The position numbers were made by a program, and so were the translations under genes. The notes under the pieces were generated by a model. That model made no database searches. It had not been told where the DNA came from and was given only the letters and a program-made list of their open reading frames with translations. A DNA stretch of 64,000 bases, from the NCBI GenBank assembly GCA_905182985.1, contig CAJJDN010000143.1, positions 121,696 to 185,695 on the forward strand. Reading direction: 5' to 3'. Shown here one piece after another: positions 11,068-25,881 of this stretch (position 1 is the stretch's first letter; every line of letters begins with the position of its first letter). The stretch comes from Paramecium sonneborni (lineage: Eukaryota; Ciliophora; Oligohymenophorea; Peniculida; Parameciidae).

Positions 11068-13482
11068 TCATTCAGAATATAACCATCCAGTTTTGCAAAA
11101 TGTTTCAGCAAGAACTAATGATAGAATAGCCATGAGTTTAATTAGAATATTCAAAGAAGGTCCTGATGTATCTTTAAGGGGATCACCAACAGTATCACCT
11201 AATTATTAGGTTTAATATATTACCAATAACAGCAGCTTTATGTTCATCTGATCCCTTCTTCTTAACTTCTCCAGCTTCGTTTTTATAAAATCCAGCTTCA
11301 ATATATTTTTTAGCATTATCCCATGCTCCTCCTGTATTTGATGCAGAGATAGCCATCTAAACTCCACTGACTAAAGCACCTGGTAATAGACCAGCAACTG
11401 CTTAAGGACCAAATAATAATCCAACAGCAGTAGGAGTAACAATAACCTAATTTTAGTTTGATAGATATATACCAATAATCCTGGTGGAATCATTTCTTTT
11501 AATGAGGCTTTAGTTGAGATAGCAATACAAGCTCTAAAATCTGGTTCTTCAGTTCCAGCATAAATTCCTGGATGTTCATGTAATTATCTTCTTACTTCTT
11601 CAACCATTTATAAAGCAGCCTTTCCTACTGATTTCATAGTGAATGCAGAAAAAGCATATGGTAACATAGCTCCAATTAACAACATTGCAAAGATAATTGG
11701 ATCATCAATTTTCGCGCCTACTGCATAAGGGTAATCACCATCATCATTTTTATATGTTTAAATTCTTGTCAAATAACCGCCATAAAGTGATAAGGAGACT
11801 AATGCTGCAGATCCTATAGCAAATCCTTTTCCAATGGCAGCTGTAGTATTACCAGCAGCATCTAATGCATCAGTAGATGTTCTAACATCTTCTCCCAATT
11901 CACTCATTTCTGCAATACCACCAGCATTATCTGAAATAGGTCCATAAGCATCAATAGCTAATCCAATAGTTAAATTAGATAACATTCCTAGAGCAGCTAA
12001 GGCAACACCATAGAATGATAATAATTTCATTGATAATAAAGCTGTAACAGCTATTGCAACAATTGGAACAATCGTAGATAAATAACCTAAAGCTAATCCA
12101 TAAATAATATTAGTAGCTGCTCCAGTTCCACATGATTTAGCAACTTCTCTTACTGGAGTATAAGAATGGGAAGTCATGTATTCAGTGAAATATCCAATCA
12201 ATAAACCAGACCATACTAAATAAATATATTATTATTAATTACATCCCATCAATGAACAAACAAATGCATGCCATGGCTTTAGGTTTTCTAATAATGGTGT
12301 TCCATCTGCTTAAATCATCATATAATCTGCTGGTAATGCCCAATATGAAATTCCAATAATTATTGGTGATAATGCTACAGTTGACAATAACAGTTATAAT
12401 TTAAGAGATGATTCAATTTTATGAATATCAGTAACTTTTTAAATGAATACTGCATATCCAGAAACCAAAATACAAATACCAATACCAAAAGCTGATACCA
12501 TCAATGGATACATTAATTCTCCTATTGAAATTGAAACAGGTCCATCACCACTTATTACTCTTAATTATGTTGATGAAACAACTAATGCAGCACAAGTAGA
12601 TTCAGCAAATGATCCAAATAAGTCTGCTCCCATACCTGCAATATCTCCAACATTATCTCCTACATTATCAGCAATTGTGGCTGGATTCTATCATATATAT
12701 TTTATATTAAAATACCTTTGGACTATCTTCTGGTAAATTCTTTTCTACTTTACCAACCAAATCAGCACCAACATCAGCAGCTTTGGTATAAATACCTCCA
12801 CCAACTCTACCAAATAATGCAAATGTAGATCCTCCTAAACCATAAGCAGCTACATAATCAAACATTGATATCAAGCTATCAAGATCTCCTTCTTTAACTA
12901 AAACAGAATTGTAAATGATGATGATGAGTGATAAAATTGACAATGAAATCGATACTAACAAGAATCCCATAACACAACCACCTCTATATGCCATCTAAAT
13001 AATTTTAATTCTATATGTACCTAAAAGGCATCTGCTAAAGATCTTATGGCACAAAATGCTGTTCTAAAATTTGCTGCTGTTGCTATTGCCATACCTAAAT
13101 ATCCACAAAGCATTGATGTTGCTGCTCCCAAAACGAATGCCAAAGTTGACCATGGGGATACAAACTAATTATATTACATTATAGAATTACAATCAAAGCT
13201 ACAGCCATTATTGCTATAAAAACACTGCAGTCTGTGTATTCTTCTCTCAAAAAGGCTTAAGCACCCTCATAATTAAATTTAGATATTTACATCAGAAATA
13301 TGTTCACCTATTTCTAAAAGTGTTTCGATTTTCTCCTATTCTGCTCCTTATAATTTTTCTGTTAATCCTTCATGTTTATGATGAATCTCTATTTTATGAA
13401 CTGCAATCCAATTAAATATTGCCCATGCTATTCCACAACCACAAGCTATAAATATGAAAACTAGTGCTGTTACAAACTCCAT
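11068..13482 (-). CDS. H+-translocating vacuolar-type inorganic pyrophosphatase, K+-dependent type
   Basis: The minus strand reads [17 protein letters not shown] at 13482 through to TGA at 11068, with about seven short introns; a 25-nt one near 11200 and a 28-nt one near 12690 are clear. The diagnostic substrate-site segment [18 protein letters not shown] is present, as is the second acidic motif near the C-terminus ([15 protein letters not shown]). The [16 protein letters not shown] segment has alanine at the position that distinguishes K+-dependent pumps from K+-independent ones (lysine). It hydrolyses PPi to pump protons into acidic compartments such as acidocalcisomes or the contractile-vacuole system. 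An upstream in-frame ATG at 13548 is possible, but the chosen start matches the family. Confidence 0.95.
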
Positions 13483-14628
13483 TAATATTTTAATGTTTAA
13501 AAACAAAATCTTCAAATTCAGAAATAAAATATACCAAAAATTAATCACTAAATCCTCATAGTGCGTAACATTTTATTAATTAAACCATATTATTTGATTT
13601 TATCAAATAATTTTTAATATACTTCTAAACTCAATAAAAAAGCTATATGACTTTATATCAAATTAAATAAATTTCGATTTATTCAACTTATATTTTAATT
13701 ATTTTATGAAAATTTATAACTTTTAATAAAATAAAAATAAATCAGATACTTATCATCTTTTTTATGTTAAATTAACTTCCTTGATTAATTTGAGAATAAA
13801 AATTGAAGAATAACAAATAGAGGTGATCTATGATGATTTTAAAGGCGTCCTAACATTAATATAAACATGATGTCTGTTGCTGCAACCACAGATCTTAATA
13901 TTGACCTTAATAAAACAAATGTTTTTTCCTTACAGTTGATTATAAATTGAAAATTGAAGAAATTCCTTTTGTGTTTTTCAATAAATCAATTCATAATCAA
14001 TAGCTAAGGAATATCTTATTTTATGAAATTTATTTTTGCATATTTATTTATTCATGAAAAATATTATAAATGATAACGGTATTTAAATAATTTTCACTTT
14101 AAAACGATCATGAGTAAATGATATTATTAAAAATATTTCTTATTACAAATAATTTGATGAAATTCATATTATTTTAAAAGCTCTTATTATTTATAGTTAT
14201 AATTACAAAAGATATATAAATCAACTTAAGATGGAGTTGAATACTATATGCCTATACAGTTTTGGTTTCTGTTTATCAATTATTGTTCAAATTTTTATTT
14301 AAGAACTGGGGCTTAAGAATATTTTGATTAATATTACCAAAAATGAAGTTCAGAATTTCATATTTTTATATTTATCATTATTACCTAGATTTTAAGTTCG
14401 TTTAGCTTTTTTTTATCAATTATTTGTATTATAAATATAATAATTTAAATTTAATTTGATGAATTTGTGTATTAAAACAACAAGAATTATTATCTATAAT
14501 ACTTTCTATTTAAGTATATTTAAGATAAAATAAATTGTAATAGTTTGAAATTTATTAATTAATTTTAATAAAAGATGTGAAAAATTGATAAATCGAAGAA
14601 AATTAAGTTTCTAATATTATTATACAAA
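13483..14628. other. Largest gene-poor stretch, possible relic or small-RNA region
   Basis: Over 1.1 kb with no convincing gene. Around 13800-14000 the sequence is less AT-biased. A start-like MMSVAATTDLNIDLN and a later open piece VDYKLKIEEIPFVFF lie in different frames with no fitting intron, as in a decayed gene. Two ATGATG elements at 13830 and 13867 resemble box C of snoRNAs, but I see no matching CTGA box D. A TGA-limited open frame at 14231-14548 (106 codons, hydrophobic) could be chance in this composition. Confidence 0.4.
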
Positions 14629-16142
14629 ATGAAAGCTGTGCTTAAGCTTTAATAAAAAGAATTAGTTTTTAAGAAGAAGTTAGTTAAAGCCTATTATAAA
14701 AGAAAAACTAATGGCTGTAATTAATTAGGATATAGATTTTATTATTGGTGAATTATGAATAAAATTCAAAGATGAAAAATTTTTAACTTTTTATGATAAT
14801 TATTATTGGTGTAATAGTGTTATATTAGATTCAGCGTAAAAAATGTATGAAATACTAAAGGAAACTGTTTAAGGTATTCTTTAATTAGAATCTTTGTTAT
14901 ATAACATTAACAATTATAGCAATTTGATAAAAAGAATAATAATTAAATTAATTATGTTGTAAGTAGAAAGTTAATTGTTTAAATAATGGAAATAGGCGAG
15001 AGATAAAATAGGTTTAAGTTTTGATTTAACTAATAGATGAGAATTATTTTAGCTTATTATTTCTAAATTAATATGTCAAAATTATATAAAAATATTAATA
15101 ACAGACTTCAGTATGAATTATTAAATCTCGAAAACATATAACAAAATTTCGGATGTTTTCTCTCGAGTTTAGATTAAATAAGCAGTTGAAGGATTAAGCA
15201 CTTATAGACAAAGAATAAAATTAATTGATCATATAATAGATAGAAGAGAATAGATTGCAAAATCTGAAGATATCGCAAAATTGCAATAATATTCACACAT
15301 TTTCAAAAGAATGTTAAATAAATATAAGAAAAAGAAAAGTGATTAAGAATAGTAGAAAAAATAATAGAAATTGGAAATGGTTATGTAACTTTTAAGTGGA
15401 GAGAGGAATAAAAAATAAGAAATAAAGAAGGAGTCTAGAGTAATTCTGAGATATTGTCAAATTGGGAATAAACTTCATCCAACAATAAATAGGAGTGGTG
15501 TTACTTAATCTACAAAGGCTGATGATACAAAAACATAAGAAAATTCATAAGTTAAATCAAGAAAAATATCGAGATTTTTTACTGAAAAGGATCCTATGCA
15601 AGTAGAATCTTAAATAGAGAGAGAAGTATGTGTGTTTTTAGAAAAAAATAAAGAATTAAATTATTTATAGAAGGAGAGATTCTTAAGACTCACAGATGAT
15701 AATAAAAAATTTTAATATTTAGAAAATTAAGTAAGAAAATAATTGAAGTAATAAGAATATCAATAATAATAAACAGCTGTTAAAGTATGTAATTATTTTA
15801 TTATAGTAATAATATAGAGTTTAGAATTTATTCCATAAAAATTAATACAAAGGAGCTTCCATTAAAATAATAAAATCATAAAAGACATAACCTTTGTAAA
15901 TAATAACTGATAATTGTTACACTGATAGATAAAGATATTAAGATCAAGAATCATTTGCTTCTTATACAGAATTTAAGTTAAATCAATTATATACAGATTC
16001 AATAGATGCTTAGAAATCTTAAAAATTTAAACATTAATCTTGTCCTAATAGTTTACTTTAATCATATTTGATTAGTACTAATGTTGATATAATTGATATT
16101 TCTAATTAAAAGCTATTTTAAACAAGAAAATTAAAAAAATGA
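14629..16142 (+). CDS. Coiled-coil protein of unknown function
   Basis: From ATG 14629 to TGA 16140-16142 with several introns. Those of 24 nt near 14747, 25 nt near 15018 and 22 nt near 15786 are clear. The first intron is either 28 or 19 nt, and the splicing around 15110-15170 is not settled. The middle and C-terminal thirds are strongly helical and rich in Lys, Glu and Gln (REQIAKSEDIAKLQQY, KKKSDQEQQKKQQ), a coiled coil. The tail is Ser/Asn-rich. No domain recognised; a cytoskeletal or basal-body role would be a guess. Confidence 0.6.
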
Positions 16143-16265
16143 ATCAACATGTTTATTATTTATTTGTGATAATAAATGATATATTTTAAATAAAATGATA
16201 TTAAAATAGATGAGTATATAAATGCTCATAATATTATACGTATAAATTTATTTATTTAATTAAAT

Positions 16266-18100
16266 ATGTAATAAACAATTGATACGAGAGAAATAATAAA
16301 TGTATATTATGGTACTACATCTGGGAATTCTTCACGTTTAGCATTCTAATTTGCAGATGAAGCTATTTAACATAAATTTATACCAAAAAGTAATAAATAT
16401 ATATATCCATAATTAGTATTCAATTTAAAAGAGTTCAATTCTGACTAATTCATATAATCAAGACTGAATATATTCTTTGTTTCAACATATGGAATGGGTG
16501 GTCCAACAAGTGATGCAATAGATTTTAATAATTGGTTATAGTCTAAGGATAGAAAATAAAATGAATTACAAGGAGTTCATTTTTCAGTATTTGCTTTGGG
16601 AAATACAAAACATGAACATTTTTGTGGTATGGGAGTAAAGACAGATGCAAGATTAGAAGAACTCGGAGCAACAAGAATATTTAAATTAGGAAAAGGAAAT
16701 TCTTGTGATGAAACTACTGATAATGATTATTCAGTATGGGTAGAAAGTGGATTGTTTGCTACATTAGAATCTTTATCTCCTTTGATTAGTGTTCCTGCAA
16801 ACTAAGTTTAAAGTTCAATCTATAGAATAAAAGAATTTGATAATGTTGATGTTATTGTTGGAGAAACATTGTCATTCTAAGCATAAAAATATAAAGAATC
16901 ACACTCTCTTAAGATTATTGAAATCAAAGAATTACGTAAAGCTCCAAGTCTTGGAAATTCTACACTTTATTTAAGTTTAGAAGCTTAGAATATTCCTTAT
17001 AAAGCAGCTTAGAATATAGCAATATATCCTGAAAATAGTGAAGAAAATATATAAGAATTATGTTCTATGTTAAATTTAGATCTTAAATTTTTCTTCTAAA
17101 TTGAAACAAAAGGAAATCATCCATTTTAAACTCCTATAAGTGTTTATAATTATTTAAAGAAATATTGTGATTTTTTGGGACCTATTACTAAAAAATAATT
17201 ATATACATTATCATTATTGGTTGATGATCCAAAAGCAAAAGAGGAATTAAAGTTTGTTTCATCACATAAAGGAAGAGAATAATATGATACAGATTATTTA
17301 TAAACTCGATAATGTTTTTTCAATTTAGTGAAAAAATATAATATTAAAAATATTCCATTAGAATAATTAATAGAATTATGTCCTTTAATATCAGCTAGAT
17401 ATTTTACAATTGCATCAAGTCCATTAAAATATCCAAATAAGATTGAAATAATTGCAAGTGAATTACTAATAAATAAAGAGAGAGTAAAAAATAATTTATA
17501 AATATATTTTAGTTGGGATTATGTTCTTAATTCTTAAGAAATGTGAAAGTTGGATAGGAAATAAAATGTTATTTATAAGATTCTGCATTTTAAGTACCTT
17601 AAAATCCTTAGGCACCTATATTATTATTAGGGATAGGAGCAGGATTAGCTCCAATGAGAGCTATTATTTAAGAAAAAGATGAATATATTGAATAAAATAA
17701 ATTAGATTAAAGTCCATTTAAAGGTCCAATGACATTATTTTTTGGTTGCAGAACTTAGAATGATTATTTATTTAAAGAGGAATTAGAAGAATATGAGAAG
17801 AATGGTACTTTAAATTAATTAAAAGTTGCATTTTCTAGAGAAGGATAATAGGTATATTAATATAATATATTTTAATAATAGATAAGAATCACAAACTTTT
17901 TAGATGTTGAATTTGTTAATTAATTTTTAGAATCTAATGGTGTAATATATGTATGTGGATCTACATAGATGGGAAGAGATGTTCAGATTTCAATAGAAAA
18001 TATGTTTAAATAAATAAGAAAAGTGATGCCTTATTTAGCCTATAGAAAAGTAAATGAATTAGAAGAATAAAAAATAATTATTAAAGAACTATGGGGATGA
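16266..18100 (+). CDS. NADPH-cytochrome P450 reductase-type diflavin reductase
   Basis: The 591-aa model has introns of 29 and 30 nt. The flavodoxin domain starts almost at once (VYYGTTSGNSSRLA; FVSTYGMGGPTSDA), with an FMN segment FSVFALGNTKHEHF and the family's GATRIFKLGKG. The FAD domain has ARYFTIASSP and LGLCSQFL (spliced across the 29-nt intron). The NADPH domain has APILLLGIGAGLAPMRAII, GCRTQNDYL, FSREG and VIYVCGSTQMGRDV. It passes electrons from NADPH through FAD and FMN to an acceptor. No N-terminal membrane anchor is present, unlike microsomal reductases, so a soluble Tah18/NDOR1-type enzyme is the alternative. It ends ELWG, like the usual terminal tryptophan. Confidence 0.9.
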
Positions 18101-18131
18101 AGTTTATTAATATTATGTATGAATAACCATT

Positions 18132-18944
18132 TCATTTAACACGTTTAGAACAAAATGTTTTAACTGGATTGTATATAGGTCCTGGAGAATGAGCATCTTC
18201 TTTTTAAAGTTTTTCATCTATCCAACTTATCTTAGCTGATTTTCCTATTGTTGCATTTGGAGATGTTTCTCTAATGTCTAAATTTTTAAATAAAACTAAT
18301 ACGTTTTTCAGCTACATCAGTTCTATATCTACCTACTCCAGGAGAACTAGTTGTTAAACTATTATCTAATTATCTTTTTGCTTTATTAAATGTAGTTGGT
18401 GATCCTCTCATTTAAATTGACATTTCACTCAATGGAATTGTTTATTACTGTTTTATTGTTGAAATTTTACTAGGGGATCTACTAACATAAGATTAACTCA
18501 ATGTCATTTTTTTAAGATCAGTTTCTGATTATCTCTCCATTTTTCTAGAAACTGAAGATATTATTTCTGATTTATTATTATTTAGTTATATTGTATCATC
18601 TTGTAGCTAATTCATTTGTTTTGTTATTTGATTCCAAACATTGTTTGATGTAGCAGTTAAAATTAAATCAAAGTTACTCTTAAATATTTGAATATTTCGA
18701 TTTAATTAAATTTAGTATTCTACTTTTTATCCTTGTTTTTACATCACACTAATCACTTCCTTAAGTCCTTTTAGAAAGATGCAAAAATTATATTACTTTG
18801 AGATGCAAAGTTTATTTCATTTGTAAAGACCTCTTCCAAATATGTTACTAATTGATTTAGATAACCTCGTTTCTATACTGTCTCAAATATGTGATTTATG
18901 TCTGTATACCTACCTATTTCACTTTGGATTGATGATGAATTCAT
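18132..18944 (-). CDS. SHIPPO/sperm-tail PG-rich repeat-type protein
   Basis: ATG 18944 to TGA 18132 with two clear introns of 25 nt and one unresolved frame change in the middle. The C-terminal third has SSPGVGRYRTDV, ATIGKSAKISW and HSPGPIYNP. These fit the PGPxxY and x-TIGK-type units of STPGR (SHIPPO/ODF3-type) microtubule-associated ciliary proteins. The N-terminal half is helical. The axonemal role is inferred from this motif family. It is convergent with the diflavin reductase, with 31 nt between stops. Confidence 0.6.
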
Positions 18945-19034
18945 TTAATTAAATTTAATTATATATATTATCAATGTTTCTATATCAATATAATAAATTT
19001 TTGAAAAAATTAAAAAAAATCAAAATCTTTTTGC

Positions 19035-19931
19035 ATGACTCAAGGAAAGAATAAGAAATTAGGAAAGAAGAAGGGATAAAAAAAGACCATCGATCCATTA
19101 GCTAGAAAGGAATGGTTTGAATTAACTGCTCCAGTCCCCTTCAGCGCAGGTGGATTTGGCTATACTTGTATTAATAAATCTGCAGGAACAGGTTCTTAAT
19201 TATTATTAAACCTTTTAGTGGTCGCAACTGAAGCTATCAAAGGAAGAGTTGTTGAGGCATCCTTGGCTGACCTTCAAGGATAATCAGATCAAATGGCATG
19301 GAGAAAAGTTAAATTAGTTATCGATGATGTTGAAGGCACAAGATGCAGAACTTCTTTCTATGGCCTTGATTCAACAAAAGATAAGATCTTTGGAATGATT
19401 AAAAAGCGATAAACTTTAATTGAGGTACTTACAATTTATATTTCTTAAATTAGACATAAGTTGAAGCCAGATCATCAGATGGATATATTTTGAGAATCTT
19501 TATGATTGCATTCACCAAGAGTATTAAAAATCAATAAAGAAAAACAACCTATGCTTAAAGAAGTCAAATAAAAGATATTAGAAAAAAGATTGTTGAAATT
19601 GTCTTAAAGGAAGTCTCAAAGAAAAGCATCACCTAATTACTTAATTTTTTCAATCAAGAAGCTCTTTCAAAAGAAATCTTAAAAGCCACAAGAGCTATCT
19701 TCCCACTTTAAAATATTACATTAAGAAAAGTGAAGTTGGTAAAGAGACCTAAGGTTGATGGTAATGATATAGATTAAATGTTTAGCTTAAAAATTGAGAG
19801 AATTCTATGATGATTCCCAAAGATCTAAGGGTACAGTTAGAAGACACGGTCAAGCTGAAGATTAAAGTGCTTTAAATCTTATCAAGTAAGGATAAATCGA
19901 AAAGGAATAAACCCAATAAGAATCAGAATGA
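19035..19931 (+). CDS. RPS3A: 40S ribosomal protein eS1 (S3a)
   Basis: 280 aa with introns of 29 and 25 nt. It has the typical basic start MTQGKNKKLGKKKG, then DPLARKEWFELTAPVPF, GRVVEASLADLQ, RTSFYGLDSTKDK, SSDGYILRIFMIAFT and RKTTYAQRSQIKDIRKK, all in family order. It is a component of the small ribosomal subunit near the mRNA exit. Full length for the family with a short acidic/Gln tail. Strong expression is expected. uL5 lies 134 nt downstream on the same strand. Confidence 0.96.
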
Positions 19932-20065
19932 TGAATTTATTACAGTATAAACAAAATAGTACATATATTAGTAAAACATTATATATATATATTGCATTTA
20001 ATATCTTGCTTGATAGTGTATTTCAAATATAAAGATTTTTTTTTAATTTAATTTGAGGAAATAAG

Positions 20066-20704
20066 ATGTCTTAATAGGCTTAAAAGGGAGGAAAGGGAGC
20101 TTAGAGCAAAACTGATGCAAAGCCATAACCAGGTGCATAAGGAAAAGTTGCAAAACCTTAAGAAACAAAGGAGAATGTTATGAGAAAAATAAGAATTGAA
20201 AAATTGATGGTTCATATATGTGCAGGTGAATCAGGTGATAAATTGACAAAGGCTGCTAAAGTTTTAGAGGATCTTACAGGATAGAAACCTGTTTTTGGAA
20301 AAGCAAGATATACAGTGAGATCATTTGGTATTAGAAGAAATGAGAAAATTTCTGTCTATTGCACGATTAGAGGTGATTAAGCTAGAGACATTCTTGTTAG
20401 AGGTTTAAGAGTGAAAGAAATGGAATTAAAGAAGAGAAACTTTTCTGATTCAGGAAACTTTGGATTTGGTATTTAAGAACATATTGATTTGGGATTAAAA
20501 TATGATCCATATACAGGTAACATATTTATATTTATATATTTAATAGGTATATTTGGCATGGATTTCTATGTTGTGTTATCAAGACCAGGATTGAGAGTAG
20601 CTTAAAGAAAATCAAGAAATTCAAGATTGGGTACATAATAAAGAGTGACTAAAAAAGAAGCTGTAGAATGGTTTAAATAAACATTTGAAGGAAACGTTTA
20701 TTGA
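20066..20704 (+). CDS. RPL11: 60S ribosomal protein uL5 (L11)
   Basis: 202 aa with one 30-nt intron (about 20518-20547) inside the conserved [15 protein letters not shown] segment. Diagnostic runs are [47 protein letters not shown] and the C-terminal TKKEAVEWF. It is a large-subunit protein that contacts 5S rRNA. The N-terminus carries a Gly/Gln/Lys-rich extension of about 45 residues not found in most homologues. Confidence 0.96.
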
Positions 20705-20758
20705 TACAATACAATATTACATTAAAATACATATAAAAAATATAATTATTATTTTAAT

Positions 20759-23400
<2,642 letters not shown>

Positions 23401-23505
23401 ATAAATATAAATTTATGAATTTAATAACAAAACATTTTATTATCTTATCATCTAATTCACCTTAATTATTAATTTTATATTTTCATATTAATTATTTTTA
23501 TTAAA

Positions 23506-24747
23506 ATGTCATTATTGTCAAAATTTGCATCCATTTTTGGTTCTAGTTATAATACATAGGTTTCCAATACTCCATTAAATTAATAATTACAAGAATTACT
23601 TTCACAAATACTCAAAACAAATGCTAAAATGGATTTAAAATAAAAGGCAGAACTTCTTGCCCAATTTCTATTGGAAAAAGAAGGTAATTACCAACTTTTA
23701 CTATATAGAACATATTGACTATTTGTTCTCTTTTTTACAAACTACTTCTAAAGATCTTAATCCTATATCAGTAGTTCATTTACTATCAATAATTCATTAA
23801 TAATTCTAATTTAATGAATTAATTCAAGAAGTTGCTATTAAATTAAGAGAAACTAAAATGCCTTGGATTTAATTAGAAAAACATGAATGGCAATCTACTA
23901 AAACAGAACCTGATTTACCAAAGAAATAATAATCACAAATTATACTTACAGAATTTGAAGATTCTAATCGTCCAGCTACTATTTATGTACAATTATGTTA
24001 TGTTTATTTATAAAAATTGGCAGTATGTTATGTTTATTTATAAAAATTGGCAGCTAATATTGATTTATATAGAGCTGTCTCTAAATTTATGTATCCCTAT
24101 GTAAATGAAAAAGATTAAATTGAACCTAAACTTATGTTCTTGTGGCATTATAAAATATAAAACTTAATAAATTCAGGTTTAATATTATTATAATATGATC
24201 AAAATCTAGTTGAAATTCAAACTGCTCTTTATTAAGATGTATGTAAATTTTAAAAATTTATTTGTACTGAAATTGAAAAAATAATTGATTAATATGTAAC
24301 TTTGCCTAGTAGCGACACACTTTCTCTTTATGAAATATATCAAGAAACCAATAAACATTATGAAATTCTATTAAAATTTCATTAATTTACATCTACAATT
24401 ACAGAGGCTCCAAAAGAATGCCATTTCAATAATGTAAATTTATAAGAATTTTTGGGGTTTGTTTCTAAATTAAAATTGTTAAATTTACCTAATTTTAAAA
24501 AGAAAATTAAGGTTCCTAATAAAGGAGATCCAGGAATGGGAGTTCCCACTAGAAATCCTAAAGTATATGTCTAACTTATGTATAGGTGAGACATTTAAAA
24601 CATTAAAGTAATCAATTTCTAGTAAATGATTCTGATAGCAGTAATTCTGAAGATGAAGCTGAAATAAATCCTTAAATAAATTAAAAAATCAAAAATAAAA
24701 ATATCCATTTAAGAGGTGAAAGTACTTTCCAATAAAAACATAAATGA
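23506..24747 (+). CDS. Possible ANTH-like clathrin adaptor, 397 aa
   Basis: ATG 23506 to TGA 24745-24747, with introns of 25 and 23 nt. The protein is mostly helical. The segment IYVQLCYVYLQKLA...ANIDLYRAVSKFMYPYV is reminiscent of ANTH/ENTH-type helices, but I see no phosphoinositide-binding KxKxxxH-type motif, so the call is weak. The C-terminus is acidic then basic, with no clear clathrin box. A 30-nt in-frame direct repeat (23996-24055) duplicates ten residues (CYVYLQKLAV) in the middle. Confidence 0.6.
23996..24055 (+). repeat. 30-nt in-frame tandem duplication within a coding exon
   Basis: Two adjacent copies, 23996-24025 and 24026-24055, match at 28 of 30 positions and add ten residues to the helical protein. 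The duplication leaves a 31-nt segment (24023-24053) that begins GTATG and ends GCAG, so it looks like an intron. Removing it would shift the frame, so it is probably not spliced. Confidence 0.9.
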
Positions 24748-25015
24748 TTTTTGTTTTTAATTTATAAATTAAAAGTGCTTGTAATTTTAATTAAATTATA
24801 TAATGCTTCTCTAAGTGCAGTGTTCTATTAAATAATGCTTCAAAATATGTTTATACTTAAAGATTATAGGCTTATTTCATAAAAACAATTTATTGATTCT
24901 TTTGAAAGTAATAAACTGTTTAAGAAATTAAAACTGCATTTGATTGGATGAAAAATACACAATTTGAATATAATTACCGCGAATATATTGGCGCGTGATT
25001 ACTTTATTAAAATTA

Positions 25016-25836
25016 ATGGATATTGCTTTGTGTTAAAATCCCAATCATGACAATTAACGTCTTAAATATATATGCGTAGATCCAAGTTGTAGCATTTCAA
25101 AAAAAATAGGTATTTCTTCATTTTAATATTAGGTTGTGCTGATTGTTTTCTTGATGATCATATTACTCATATTAGAAAAACCACTACTTAATTTAAGGAG
25201 TAAGTTAACTAATCAATTGAAACAATTTCTTAAGTTGAATTCTAAAAAGTTTCTAGCTCTCCTTAAAAAGATTTAGATAGCTAAATTGATTTTGAATTAG
25301 AAAATTGCATTGATTGCATTAAATCAAGGTTTACATTCATCAAAAGTGATTTAAAGTCATAAATTGATAGTGATATGACAAAAGTTTAAGATAATTGTTC
25401 TTAATTTCAAAAAAATATGGATAATGAAATAGATCCATTCAAAATTTCTAATTAAAATGAATTACCTGCTTTAAATCATAATTAACTTAATTAATTAGTT
25501 AAATTTTATTAAGATTCTCCTAAAATTTACAAACACTATTCCAAAGCAGCTGAACTCTTACAAGATGAAAAATCAAAAGTTATATAAAAAAAATAAAAAT
25601 ACTTAATTAAAATGAGAAATATAATGCAAATATTACTCAAAGAGTTTAATGAATTAATGACATCAAAAAATGTATAATTTGATGATGGCAGTGAATATGA
25701 AACTCCTTAAAAATAATCTATGTCCCCCAATAAGATGATAAATCTTGTAGAAACTGCACGTTCTTCAAGACGTTTTCCTATGTCTTAAACTTAAAGAAAA
25801 TACTTTTTAGCTGCAGTAACAAAAAAACTAGATTGA
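25016..25836 (+). CDS. B-box-like zinc-finger protein with coiled tail
   Basis: 265 aa with one 23-nt intron (GTATTTCTTC...ATTAG). The N-terminal 45 residues carry a C-x4-H-x8-C-x4-C-x7-C-x2-C-x4-H-x2-H pattern (from LCQNPNHDN to DDHITHI). This spacing fits a B-box-like cross-brace zinc finger. The last cysteine pair is only in frame after splicing. The rest is helical, Gln-rich and probably coiled coil. There is no RING domain upstream. The start at 25016 is the first ATG in the zinc-finger frame. Confidence 0.7.
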
Positions 25837-25881
25837 TTAATTTATTGTTGTTTTATTTATATAGATCAATATAAATTGAAT

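Noticed and set aside
12443..12736. Plus-strand ORF of 97 codons
   Set aside because: It is the exact antisense of the pyrophosphatase substrate-site region ([18 protein letters not shown]), so it is a shadow.
14231..14548. Hydrophobic open frame of 106 codons
   Set aside because: Not listed as a gene: with TGA as the only stop in AT-rich DNA a run of this length is not unusual, and no motif supports it.
23883..24104. Plus-strand ORF of 73 codons in another frame of the helical (ANTH-like) gene
   Set aside because: A frame shadow; the real frame has in-frame TAA glutamines and conserved-looking helices on both sides.
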